A stretch of 64,000 nucleotides of DNA from Deltaproteobacteria bacterium (GTDB lineage Bacteria > Myxococcota_A > UBA9160 > PR03), in the NCBI GenBank assembly GCA_035063765.1, contig JAPSFT010000006.1, forward strand, positions 1-64,000, in the 5' to 3' direction. Both the position numbers and the translations under genes were made by a program. This document shows, in pieces, positions 35,341 to 46,400 of this stretch; positions within the stretch are counted from its first letter, which is position 1, and each line of letters starts with the position of its first letter. The notes under the pieces are model-generated. The model was not told the DNA's origin and ran no database searches. It was given only the letters and a program-made list of their open reading frames with translations.

Positions 35341-36420
35341 TCAGCCCCGCTTCCCTCCGAGCTCGCTCTCGATCAGACGACGGAACACGTCGATCGGCTC
35401 CGCACCGAACACCGGCTTGCCGTTGACGAAGTAGGCCGGCGTGCCCTGCACGCCAGCGTCGCGACCGGCCGCCAGGTCCGCCTCGACGAGGGCGCGATAC
35501 CGCTCCGAGGCCAGGCAGGTCTCGAAGGCGGCGAGATCGAGACCGACCGCGCCGGCCAGCTCCCGGAGCTTCTCGTCGCTCAGCGCGTCCTGGTGCTCGA
35601 AGAGCAGATCGTGGTAGGGCCAGAAGCGACCCTGCTCGTTGGCGCACATCGACGCCTGGGCGGCGGGCATCGCCTCGGCGTGGGAGCTCAGCGGGAAGTG
35701 GCGATAGACGAGGCGGAGCTTGCCGGGGTACTCCTCGAACAGCGCCTCCATCGGCTCGCGCATGCTCCGGCAGTAGGGGCACTGGAAGTCGGAGAACTCG
35801 ACGATCGTCACCGGTGCCTGCGCGTCTCCGCGCGCCGGCGCCTGCTCTCCCCCCGCCACCGCGACCACGGGGAGCACCGGCTGGGGCAGATCGATCTCGA
35901 CGCCGGCCTCGTTGCGCAGCCGCGCGAGCAAGGCGTTCTTCAGCTCCTCGCGCTTCTGTCCGACCCGCACCTTCCGGAGCTCGTCGTGGACCTCGTCGAA
36001 GGGCCGGCCGATCCGTTCCTCGTACTGCTGGTAGAGCGCCCGGAGGTCCTCCTCGCTCACGAGCTCGGCGGGCTCGCCGACCTCCTTGCGCATGAGCTCG
36101 GTCGGCGTGATCCCCTGCCGCTTCGCCTCTTCCGTGATCACACGCGCGTCGACCAGGAAGCTCAGGCGCCGTTCCTTGGCGGCGTGCATCTGGTTGGCAT
36201 GATCGATCTCGGCCTTGAACAGCTCGCTGTGCATCTCCTCCTCGAGCTCTGCCTCGGTGAGCTGCCAGCCCTCCATGCGCGCCACGACCCGGTCCCCCTT
36301 CCCGTCGTGGATGCCGTGCTGGCAACCGGTGGCGAGCAGGCCGGTGGCGAGGATCGCCACGAGACACGCGGGAGCGAGGCAATGCGCGAGGGGGCTTCGG
36401 GAACGGTTGGGTCGGTCCAT
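35341..36420 (-). CDS. lipoprotein: SurA/PpiC-like N-terminal segment fused to DsbA-like thiol oxidoreductase
   Basis: 359 residues; ATG 36420 has GGAGGAG nine bases upstream. Lipobox LLATGC with Cys33. Residues about 50-170 are charged helices (EGWQLTEAELEEEM, DARVITEEAKRQGIT) like the SurA/PpiC N-terminal chaperone region, without a rotamase domain. Residues about 195-359 are a DsbA/thioredoxin-like domain with the redox site CPYC at 214-217 and GTPAYFVNGKPVFG holding the cis-proline. The family oxidises or isomerises disulfides in the periplasm. Its place among cysteine-rich exported proteins suggests it folds them (inference). Confidence 0.85.
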   Translation of the reverse strand: MDRPNRSRSPLAHCLAPACLVAILATGLLATGCQHGIHDGKGDRVVARMEGWQLTEAELEEEMHSELFKAEIDHANQMHAAKERRLSFLVDARVITEEAKRQGITPTELMRKEVGEPAELVSEEDLRALYQQYEERIGRPFDEVHDELRKVRVGQKREELKNALLARLRNEAGVEIDLPQPVLPVVAVAGGEQAPARGDAQAPVTIVEFSDFQCPYCRSMREPMEALFEEYPGKLRLVYRHFPLSSHAEAMPAAQASMCANEQGRFWPYHDLLFEHQDALSDEKLRELAGAVGLDLAAFETCLASERYRALVEADLAAGRDAGVQGTPAYFVNGKPVFGAEPIDVFRRLIESELGGKRG

Positions 36421-36454
36421 GGCAACGGGCTCCTCCACGATGGGACGGGTTCGT

Positions 36455-38041
36455 TCAGCAGGGGTCGATCGACCGATCCAGGTTCACCTGGATGCAGCGT
36501 CGGTTGTTGGTGTCGTCGAGCTCGGGAATCTGGTGATCGGGATCGAGATCGAGCTCGATCCGCGCGGGCATCGCGAGCAGCGGCAGGAGGTCGCTCTCCA
36601 GGAACCCCTGCGCGCCCACCACGAAGCAGGGCAGGTCCGACGAGAGCTCCTGGGGCTGGGCGCCGAAGACCGAGATCCGGAGCCGGGCGAAGGCGGCCGG
36701 CTGGGGGAAGCCGCCGGCGAAGGGCACCACGTCGCGGGTGCCGGCGTTCGAGAACCCCGCGCTCACGCGGAAGCTGCTGCCGGCAAAGCTCGGGACGATG
36801 GCGTCGGCGCGCAGGTCGACGAGATCGCCGGGCTCGGCCGGGCCGCTCCCGATGCACAGCGGGAGCGGTGGGCTCACGTTGTTCGACTCGTTGATCTCGG
36901 CGACGTCGCCGATCGCCACGGGCGGCCCGCAGGTCTCGAGCCCCCCATCGACCGTGGCCCAGAGCACGTGGGGGCCGGGAGCGACGCCACTGCCGAGACC
37001 GGTCGGCAGCGAGACGACGATTTCGCCGCCACCCGGCACCGGCGTCTCCACCTGCGAGAACAACGGCGCGCAGGCGCCGGGCTCCGGGGGGACGGGGGGA
37101 TCGAAGAACACGTCGAGCGCGAAGGGCACCTGGACGGGTGCCGTTCCCTGGTTCCGGATCGTCACCTCGAGCGTGAACGGCTCGCCGGGGAGGGGGACCG
37201 GAGGTCTGACACCGATCGCTCCGAAGGTCGGGAAGACGAGATCGGGCTGGGGCGGCGGCGGCGGCGCCACGAGCAGGGAGCCCGCGAGGACGTTGTTGCC
37301 CTCGTCGGATTCCGGGATCTGGTCGCCGTCGTCGAGCACCAGCCAGAAGGATCGGAATCCCGTGTCGGCGGGTACCGTCAGGTCGACGCCCACCTGCCGC
37401 GACTCGCCGGCCGCGAAGCCCTCGAGCGGGGAACAGGCGAGCGGCGCCGGCGCCGGCACCGCGAGGGGATCCGTCGGGTAGGCGCAGAGCAGAGCCGGGC
37501 CGCTGGCGGCGTTGCGCGAGACCGCCTGCGCGAGCAGCGTGCTGCCGATGCCGGCCAGGAGCGGGAAGTCGGCGGCGAAGAGCCCGCCCTCGAAGTGGAG
37601 ATCGGGCGCTGCGGTGATGCGCACGAGTCCGAGCGAGGCGCGCAGCAGCACCAGCGCGTCGCTCGCGTCGACGACGCCCTCGCCACCGGCCACGAACAGC
37701 GGCGGATCGGCGCTCGCGTCGAAGGCCGCTGGCGGAGCCACGTCCACACCCTCGTCGCCGATCGTGACGCCATCGCACGCGAAGCCGCTCACGAGGCCGA
37801 CAGCGCGGCGCAGGACCAGCAGCGCGTCGGCGACGTCCGTACCGTTGCCTCCCCCCGGACACACGAGCGGCGGCTGGGCAGCGTCCGGCACCACGGGTGC
37901 CACGTCCCAGGGCTCCACGGCGCCGGCTTCCAGCGCCCGCGCCACGAGGCCCGCGGCGAGGAACAGGCCGACCAGGAGCCGAGCGGCTCCGCGCCCTCCC
38001 GACCACAGCCCAGCCTGTCCCTGCACCCTGTGCAATCGCAC
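36455..38041 (-). CDS. exported CARDB-repeat protein with duplicated N-terminal dockerin-like motif
   Basis: 528 residues if started at GTG 38041 (GTG 38026 also fits); upstream frame extension would overlap the neighbouring gene and is rejected. The hydrophobic segment ARLLVGLFLAAGLVARALEA is the signal peptide. Dockerin-like motifs: VADALLVLRRAVGLV and DGVVDASDALVLLRASLGLVRI (the latter after VDVAPP; sequence reads EGVVDASDAL). Three CARDB-like domains follow, each ending in an IPE.D..NN pattern (IPESDEGNNV, EINESNNV, IPELDDTNNRRC). These act as extracellular adhesion or spacer modules. It sits in the run downstream of the regulator genes. Confidence 0.75.
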   Translation of the reverse strand: MRLHRVQGQAGLWSGGRGAARLLVGLFLAAGLVARALEAGAVEPWDVAPVVPDAAQPPLVCPGGGNGTDVADALLVLRRAVGLVSGFACDGVTIGDEGVDVAPPAAFDASADPPLFVAGGEGVVDASDALVLLRASLGLVRITAAPDLHFEGGLFAADFPLLAGIGSTLLAQAVSRNAASGPALLCAYPTDPLAVPAPAPLACSPLEGFAAGESRQVGVDLTVPADTGFRSFWLVLDDGDQIPESDEGNNVLAGSLLVAPPPPPQPDLVFPTFGAIGVRPPVPLPGEPFTLEVTIRNQGTAPVQVPFALDVFFDPPVPPEPGACAPLFSQVETPVPGGGEIVVSLPTGLGSGVAPGPHVLWATVDGGLETCGPPVAIGDVAEINESNNVSPPLPLCIGSGPAEPGDLVDLRADAIVPSFAGSSFRVSAGFSNAGTRDVVPFAGGFPQPAAFARLRISVFGAQPQELSSDLPCFVVGAQGFLESDLLPLLAMPARIELDLDPDHQIPELDDTNNRRCIQVNLDRSIDPC

Positions 38042-38070
38042 TCCATCCCCGCCCCTGCCCGGGCGGCGGA

Positions 38071-39297
38071 TCAAGGCCGCGGGACCACCCGCACCTCGAT
38101 GCTCTTCTCGTTGTTGTCCTCTCCTCCGTCGCTGCCCTCGTCGATCTCGTGGTACGGGTCGGCCACGGCCCGCACCGTCCAGCCTCCCCCGACGTTGAAG
38201 GACAGCGGAATGCCGGGCAGCACGAACGACGCGCCCGCGGCCAGGAAGCGCAGATCGAGGGAGCGGCGCTCCGGCTCGGCGGTATTCGCGAAACCCGGCA
38301 GCGGCGCGTCCGGCCCGAAGCTCAGGTCGACCGAGAAGGGGACGGCCGTGTCCGCGGTCCCGCGGTTGGCGACCCGCACGCGGATCACCGCCCGATCGCC
38401 CAGGGTCGCCGACGGGGGATCGAGCTCGAGCGACTCGATGACCAGATCCGCACGACCCGACTGCTCGGCGCTGCCGACCGCCACGATCGCCGGGCCGGTC
38501 ACGTTGTTGGAGCGGTCGAGGTCGTTCGTCTCTTCGTCCGTATCGACCTGCGCGTGCACGCCGACCAGGCGCGGCTTGTCGAAGAGCAGCCGCATGGGAA
38601 CCTCGAAGCGTTCGCCCGGGCCCAGGGGCGGCACGCGCACCCGATGCTGTCCGGGCAGGCGCGGCTGGGGCCCGATCTCGTCGTTCACGTAGAAGTCGAG
38701 CGCAACCGGCCCGGTGGTCGCGGCCGTCCCGCGGTTCTCGACCGAGGCCACCACGCGGAAGTCGCGCCCGGCGCCGGGCGAGGCCGGATCGAAACGCAGC
38801 TCGCCGAGCGCCAGATCGGGTTGCGGCGGCCGGGGCGCCGCGACGGTCAGCGCCGAGAGGATGACGTTGTTGTCGCGGGTCTCCTCCTCGACCTGGTCGT
38901 CGGGATCGAGCACGAAGTACCACTGGAGCTCGCCGGGCTGCTCGGGAGCCTGCCAGGGGAGGGAGGAGGTGTGTGTCGCACCGGCAGCGATCGGATCCTC
39001 GAGCCGCCCCGCGAAGATCGGAGCCTCGGGCTCGGCAACGCGGGGATCGGAGGCATAGGCGACCACGTCGACGCCGCCCGGAAAGTCGCCGGCCCCGGCA
39101 TTCGCGACGACGAACAGCAGGTGCGCCGAGGCGCCCGGCGCCGGGAACATCGGGTCCGCGGACACGAAGCTCGCGAAGCGGAGATCCGGGCGCGGCGCTC
39201 CGACCTTGCGACCCGTCTCCCGCAGGCCGACGAAGAGCAGCAGGGCCAGGACCGCCGTCGTCGCCGCCCCCAGGATCGCCCACCGGGTTCCGCTCAT
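38071..39297 (-). CDS. membrane-anchored three-CARDB protein
   Basis: 408 residues. ATG 39297 overlaps the stop of the cohesin-dockerin gene (ATGA at 39294-39297). An N-terminal anchor, WAILGAATTAVLALLLFVGL, lacks a cleavage-type motif, so the protein is probably anchored with the rest outside. Three CARDB-like repeats of 110-125 residues each contain the PDL..... start, the N(R/A)G(T/A) centre and the D-x-x-N-N finish (VEEETRDNNV, DEETNDLDRSNNV, DEGSDGGEDNN). A CARDB protein without dockerin motif; possibly the inner attachment of the extracellular assembly (inference). Confidence 0.78.
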   Translation of the reverse strand: MSGTRWAILGAATTAVLALLLFVGLRETGRKVGAPRPDLRFASFVSADPMFPAPGASAHLLFVVANAGAGDFPGGVDVVAYASDPRVAEPEAPIFAGRLEDPIAAGATHTSSLPWQAPEQPGELQWYFVLDPDDQVEEETRDNNVILSALTVAAPRPPQPDLALGELRFDPASPGAGRDFRVVASVENRGTAATTGPVALDFYVNDEIGPQPRLPGQHRVRVPPLGPGERFEVPMRLLFDKPRLVGVHAQVDTDEETNDLDRSNNVTGPAIVAVGSAEQSGRADLVIESLELDPPSATLGDRAVIRVRVANRGTADTAVPFSVDLSFGPDAPLPGFANTAEPERRSLDLRFLAAGASFVLPGIPLSFNVGGGWTVRAVADPYHEIDEGSDGGEDNNEKSIEVRVVPRP

Positions 39298-40508
39298 GGT
39301 GCCTCCGCTCGTCCTGCCACAGGGTTCTGCGTCTTCTCTTGCGCCGACTGCCGGAGCTGCTCGAGCCTCCGGACCCGCTCGCTCTCGACGAGGTTCGCGC
39401 GGAAGGCCTCGAGGTCGATCGCATCGATCACGCCGTTGCGTACCAGATCGAAGGTGTCGTCGTAGCCTTCGCGGCCCGCGCGCAATCCGAGCCGCTCGAT
39501 CAGGGCCTGGCGATCGCGTGCGCCCTGCGTGCCGTCACCGTCGAGGTCGACGTCGACACGCGGGTACACCGGCAGCGGATGGCGCTCGAGCAGCCCGAAG
39601 GCCGCGAGCTCGACCGACGCCGGCAGGGAGCGTCGCTCGACGACCAGGCGAACGGAGAGGCCGTTCCCATCGGGCTCGATCCCTTCGACGCGTACGCCCG
39701 CGCCGGCCACCTGGAGCGTGGCGGGCGCGAGCGACAGCGCCTCGATGGAACGCCAGGCCCGGACGCGGAGCCGGATCCGCGGCGAGGGTCCGTCCGCCAG
39801 CACGGCGCGGGGCTCGAACTGGACCTGCAGGCGATGGCCCGCGGCGCGTGCGGCGAGGTCCTCCGCGCGGCGCTCCGGATCGAGCGGTCGCCCATCGGCA
39901 TCGAAGCGCGGGGCGCCCTCGCCGGAGGCCGATGCCTCCGCGTCGGCCTCCGGCGCCTTCTCGCCCTCCGGGTCCTCGCGCGGGGCCGCGGCGCGCTCGT
40001 CCTCCGCCGGGACCTCGGTCGGCTCGGGTGCGGCCTCCGGGTCCGCCCCGAGCGCCACCCGCGCAGAGGCGGTCTGGACATCGATCGGGGTGCCCGTGAG
40101 ATCGGTCACGCGCGCCTCCAGCTCGAGATCGACGGAGCCGGATGCCGCCTGGACGGGGAAGCGAAGCCGCGCGAGCTGTCCTTCCCCCGACACCCCGCTC
40201 GGCACGAGCACGGCCAGCCGATACGAGCCTGGCTCCGCCGTGTGGTCGAGGGCCATCCCGTGTCGGGCGAGGACGCCGCGCTCGCGCGTCGGCGCGGCGA
40301 GCCGCTCCGGATCGAAGCGCACGATCAGGTCGAAGCTTCCGGCGTCGTGCAGATCACTCGCGAGTACGTCGACGACGATCGCCGACGACTCGACGGTCAC
40401 CGCCTCGAGGCGCAGCTCGCTGGCCCGCGCGGAGGGCGCGCTCCACCCCGCCAGGACCAGCAGCGTCGAGAGGACCCATCCGGGACGGTGACGAAGCCAT
40501 GCGCGCAC
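39294..40508 (-). CDS. exported protein with N-terminal cohesin-like and C-terminal dockerin domains
   Basis: 404 residues; signal peptide 1-29 (STLLVLAGWSAPSARAS). Residues 31-152 follow the cohesin strand pattern: LEAVTVESSAIVVDVLASDL, GSFDLIVRFDPERL, YRLAVLVPSGVSGEGQLARL, ending VQTASARVAL. A Pro/Glu/Ala-rich linker covers 155-200. A second beta domain covers about 225-312. Residues 318-373 are a canonical-looking dockerin: DVDLDGDGTQGARDRQALIERLG, then FDLVRNGVIDAIDLEAFRANL. Having both partners in one chain allows chain building or intramolecular capping (inference). Nine bases after the regulator gene and overlapping the next. Confidence 0.75.
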   Translation of the reverse strand: MRAWLRHRPGWVLSTLLVLAGWSAPSARASELRLEAVTVESSAIVVDVLASDLHDAGSFDLIVRFDPERLAAPTRERGVLARHGMALDHTAEPGSYRLAVLVPSGVSGEGQLARLRFPVQAASGSVDLELEARVTDLTGTPIDVQTASARVALGADPEAAPEPTEVPAEDERAAAPREDPEGEKAPEADAEASASGEGAPRFDADGRPLDPERRAEDLAARAAGHRLQVQFEPRAVLADGPSPRIRLRVRAWRSIEALSLAPATLQVAGAGVRVEGIEPDGNGLSVRLVVERRSLPASVELAAFGLLERHPLPVYPRVDVDLDGDGTQGARDRQALIERLGLRAGREGYDDTFDLVRNGVIDAIDLEAFRANLVESERVRRLEQLRQSAQEKTQNPVAGRAEAP

Positions 40509-40517
40509 GCTTTCCCC

Positions 40518-41899
<1,382 letters not shown>

Positions 41900-41903
<4 letters not shown>

Positions 41904-43159
41904 GGCGCGGCCTCCGCGGCCGGGATCTCGAGGGTCACCTCGGTTCCCGCCCCGGGCGCGCTGGCGGTCGCAACCTCGCCGCCGTGACGCCGCAGCATCC
42001 GGCGTGCGAGCACGAGGCCGAGCTCGGCGGCCGGCGTTCCCGCGGCGCCGGGTTCCTGGGGGCGAGCGGAGTGGCCCGCCGCGACGCTGCCACCGCTATC
42101 CCTCACCACCAGGTGGATGCGTCCGCTCGCGGCCCGACTCGACACCAGCAGCTCGCCCCCCTGCCCCATCGCCTCGACGCTGCCCAGGATCACGTTGAGG
42201 AGCGCCTGGCGGAGCACGACGCTGCCGATCGCGGCAGGCGGAAGGGCCGGCTGCAGATCCCACGACAGCTTCACGTTCGCCGTCTCGAGCTGTCGCTCCA
42301 GGAAGCGAAGGACCTCCCCCACGGTCGCGTTGAGGTCGCAGGGGCCCGGGGCCTCGTCGACCCGGCGGAAGTCCGAGAGCTGCTCGACGTAGAGGCCGAT
42401 GCGCTCGACGGCGCCACGCAGCAGCAGGATCTGCTCGCGACGCGGGTCGGGGGCGGGCGTGTCCTCGAGCAGGACGTGGACCAGATGGTGCATGGCCTGC
42501 AGCGGATTGGTGACCTCGTGGGCCACGTTCGCGACCAGGCGCCCCGAGGTGGCCAGGGGCTCCCACTGGGTCAACTGCTCGACGAGGCGATCGCGATCGG
42601 CGGAGAGACGCTCGAGCTCGCGAACCCGCACCGGGTCACGGGAGCCGAAGCCCCAGGCCACTGCGACGACGACACCGTTCAGGAGCAGCAGAGCGCCCGC
42701 GAGCGTGAACACGACCGCCTGGGGAGCAACCGGCAGCTCGCTCTCGAAGCCGAGCCATCCGCCCGCCGCGAGACCGGCCAGCAGCGCCCAGACCAGCACG
42801 AGCCCGTCGGCGATCAGGAAGGCGGTCGTCAGGCCGAGCGTGCCGGCGGCAACGACCAGGAGGGGCGCGTAGGCAGCGAGCTGGAGGCCGGGACGCGGGC
42901 CGGCCAGCCAGACGAGGCCGGCCGTCACGGCGGCGAACGCGAGGCCACACGCGAGCGGCACCCCGGCGTGTGAGCGCGTGCGAGCGATCCACCCGATCGC
43001 GACGGCAGCGATCCCCGACGAGAGGGAGGCAGCGGCGAGCTCCGGCACCGGTGCGCCGCGCGCCGTTGCGGTCGCGATCGTCGCCAGGAGCACGAGCACG
43101 CCGAGCCCCGCGAGCTGTCTTCCCGCCTCGTGCCCGGCGGCGTCGAGCGAACCATCCAT
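41900..43159 (-). CDS. multi-pass sensor histidine kinase (degenerate ATP site)
   Basis: 419 residues from ATG 43159. About six hydrophobic helices in 1-175 form a membrane sensor without a large outside domain. A short coiled coil (RVRELERLSADRDRLVEQL) leads to the H-box LVANVAHEVTNPLQ. The ATPase domain is unusual: the N-box reads LLNVILGSVEAM, with Gly where Asn is expected, G1 reads DSGGSV instead of DxGxG, and G2 reads ELGLVLARRM instead of GxGLGL. Family members phosphorylate a partner regulator, here the overlapping NtrC-type protein. Reduced or altered kinase activity is possible. Confidence 0.88.
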
Positions 43160-43244
43160 CGAAGTCCGACCTCGGCGTCCTCGCGCCGCCCCTCAGAACC
43201 CGCCCCGCTGCTCGACCAACCCGAAGCCCCGTCTTCGAAGCCTT

Positions 43245-43296
43245 CCCCTCGGTCCCCGAAGCCCCCTCTTTGGTTCCAGACCCCCCTCTTCGGTCC
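43245..43296. repeat. three imperfect direct repeats upstream of the kinase-regulator operon
   Basis: CCCCTCGGTCC begins at 43245, CCCCTCTTTGGTTCC at 43263 and CCCCTCTTCGGTCC at 43283, so the units recur at 18 and 20 bases, about two helix turns. They lie in the 241-base gap between the giant exported-protein gene and the histidine kinase start at 43159. A tandem operator is a possible reading; pure C/T-rich low complexity is the alternative. Confidence 0.35.
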
Positions 43297-43400
43297 GCTC
43301 CTCATCCCTCCGAGAACAGGATCGGAACCGCTCTTGTAACACAGTTCGACGAGAGCGCGTGGACTTTCGAACCTCCTCCCGTCGGTGACGCCTTCAACGC

Positions 43401-46400
43401 TCAGGGGGAGGGATCGACGACGATGGAATCGCAGGCGAGTGTCAGCGCGGGGACCGGTACCGCCATCGGATCGGTCCCGGAGGCGACGATCCGACCCGAG
43501 AAAGCGTCACAGGTCGCCACCAGTCCGGGCTCGAGGGTGAGCGGAAGCCGTAACACGCGGCCCGGACCGTGGAATCCGACCGCGCTGATCAAGGCGATCT
43601 GGACCGATCCTCCGGGGAAGGACGCGAATGCGAATCCGTTTCCGACACCACCCTGCGGGGGGCCAAGGATCTCGATCGCGACGCCGTCGGCAACGGCGAC
43701 CGGGCTCATGCCCTCGGGCAGGTCGATCGAGACCGTGAGCGAGCCGATCGGACCGACGTCGCCGATCGCGAGGAGCAGCGACACCTGACCGGGACGGGCC
43801 GCGGTCGCGACGGCGCGGCTGGCGAACGCGCTCCCGGCGATCCGCGCGGAGACGTCGAAGGGACCACCGTGCAGGGGACCCTCGAGAGCCACCTCGGCGC
43901 GCCCGGCGAGCGTGCTCGCCCACGCCGCGGACGGAACGCCCGCGCTCGCTTCGAAGAAGACGCGGGTGCCATCGGCTGCGGCATCTCCGTCCGCCTCCCG
44001 CACCGTCGCCACGAGCCGTGCGGCGCCGGCGGTCGCGACCGGAAGGAGTCGCGGTTCGATCGACAAATCGATCGCCACCGGCGTGTCGGTCGCGGGCGCC
44101 ACCGCAAGCGGGAGATCGGTGACGGCGGCGCCCGCCCGGATCCGGAGCCACGCGGGGGCGGCCAGGTCGACGGAACCCGGGGGCTGCCACGCGAAGCTGG
44201 CGAGGCCCCCGATGGTGCCGACACCTGCGGGGATCACGGCCCCGTCGCTCGCGCGGGCCGACACCGGAACCCCATCCGGGACGGGATCACCCGAGGGGTC
44301 GCTGATCCTCGCGGTGACCCCGGCGGGCGCAAGGCCCGGGACCAGCGCGAGCACTCCGGTCGCGAGCTCCGCGCGGGCCGGCTCCGCGTCGCTCGCGAGG
44401 ACGGGGATGGCCAGCGCTGCCGCTCCGAAGCGTACGAGCGCGACCCCCGGCGTCGCTGCGGTCAGCACGGTCGCCACCTCCCGGGCTCCCCCGCCATCGA
44501 AGGCGCCGTCGCCGTCACGATCGAGATCGCCCGGCCCCGGGAAATCGCCGAAGGGCGCGAGGTTCAGATCGGGCGCGGCGCTCGTCGGCTCGCGCTCGAC
44601 GAGCGTCTGGCCGTCGAGCAGGCCTCCCGTGACCGTGATGGAGACGGGCCCGGGGGCCAGCGACATGCCTGCGACGAGGGGCTCGAAGCGCGCGAGCACC
44701 GGGACGCCGGGGCCGCCGGCGACGACGGCCGGGGCGGCCGCGCGCAGGCTCGCGCGGCCGGCAGCGCTGCCGGCCGCGACGATCTCGAGCACGGCCGCCG
44801 CTTCCATCCCACCGGCACTCGCCGTGAGGACCACGAGACCGGGCTCGAGCGGCGCCGCGAAGGGAACGACGGCGATCCCCGCCACGGCCGTCGCGTCGGA
44901 GCCCTCCGGGAAGCCGCCCGCGCCGGCTTCGAAGGACACGGGCGTCCCGTCCGCGATCCGGCCGACACGCTCGTCCGCCGGGGCGAGGATCGCGACGACT
45001 CGCACGGGGGTCGGTGTCCCCGCTGCGACGACGGCCGGATCGGCGTGGAGCGCGATGCGCCCGACCTCGTCCGCTCCGTTCCGCACTGCGACCCGGGTCT
45101 GCGTCGCGGCGCTCGTGCCGGGTACGCTGGCCCGCACGGTGGCGACCCCCGGCTCGGGACCGGGCGTGAAGAGCGTGCGGAGGCGGCCGAGTCGGGTCGT
45201 CCCCGCCACCGCCCGAAGCATCCCGAGATCGGTGGAGAGTGCCACGGGCGTGCCGTCCGCAATCTCCGCGCCCGGCGCGCGAGGCAGGACCTCGATCTCG
45301 ACGAGGCCCTCCGGCTCGCTTCCGCGCGCGAAGGCTCCCGGCGTCACGGTGATCCGCAGCGCTGCCGGCCACGCTGGATCCGGGTCGACACGGACCGCCA
45401 CCACAGTGGTGTCGCCGGATGCCGCGGGATCCGTCACGCGGAGCTCGAAGCGCAGGGTCAGCGCAGCGCCCGTCTCGGGCGCCACGAAACGGGCGACCGG
45501 ACCCGCCGGATCGTCGAGTGTCACGGAGGGTCCGGCGAGCTGCCGCCAGGCGAAGCGCAGCGGGTCGCCGTCGGGGTCGCTCGACGCCAACCCGTCGAGG
45601 ACGACCGTTCGGCCCTCGAGCACCGTGCCGGGAGCGCTCGCACCGGCGACGGGCGCCTCGTTGATCGGCAGGGCCGTGAACTCGATCGTGGCCGATCCAC
45701 CCGCCCCTTCGTCGTCGCGCGCCGCCAGCGCGAAGCGGAACACGGTGGGTGCCTGCAGCGAGGGCACCGTGAAGCCGACGCCGCCTTCGCCGGCGGCGAG
45801 GAGCGAAATCGCCGGTCCGGCCTCCTGCGACCAGGCCAGCACGACGGGATCCAGGTTCGGATCCTGCACCACGCCCGAGAGCCGGACGAACACCCCTTCG
45901 CTGGGGCTGGCCGGCTCGACCCGCAGGCCGCTCACGACGGGCGGATCGTTGAGCGGTTCGATGCGGATGCGGACCGAATCGGTCGCGCTCGTGAGCCCGT
46001 CGGGATCCTGGACCCGCAGCTCGAAGACCAGCTCGGTCTCCACCGCCACGTCGGGCGCCTGGAAGCTGGGCACGGCCCCGCCGCCGGCGAGGGCGACCTC
46101 GGGCCCTGCCGTCTGCTCCCAGAGGAAGAGCAGGGGATCGTCGTTCGGGTCCGTCCCCGCGCCCGCCAGGGAAGCGCCCGTGCCCTCGAGGAGGATCTGG
46201 TCCGGGCCCGCATCCGACACGGGTGGACCGTTCACGACGATCGGCAGTCGGGCGACATCGTCGTCCGGCGCGAGATCGACTCCCGTTGGCTGCACCTGCA
46301 CCTGCAGGAGCGCCGGGCCTGCCGCCGATCCGCCCGCGAACGCGACGTCGACGGTCACGGCGGCGCCCGGAGCCAACGAGGTCGCGACCTGCGCCTCGCC

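Noticed and set aside
38042-39424. Upstream extension of the 528-residue CARDB/dockerin protein
   Set aside because: It overlaps the well-supported three-CARDB gene on the same strand; the signal peptide lies just after GTG 38041.
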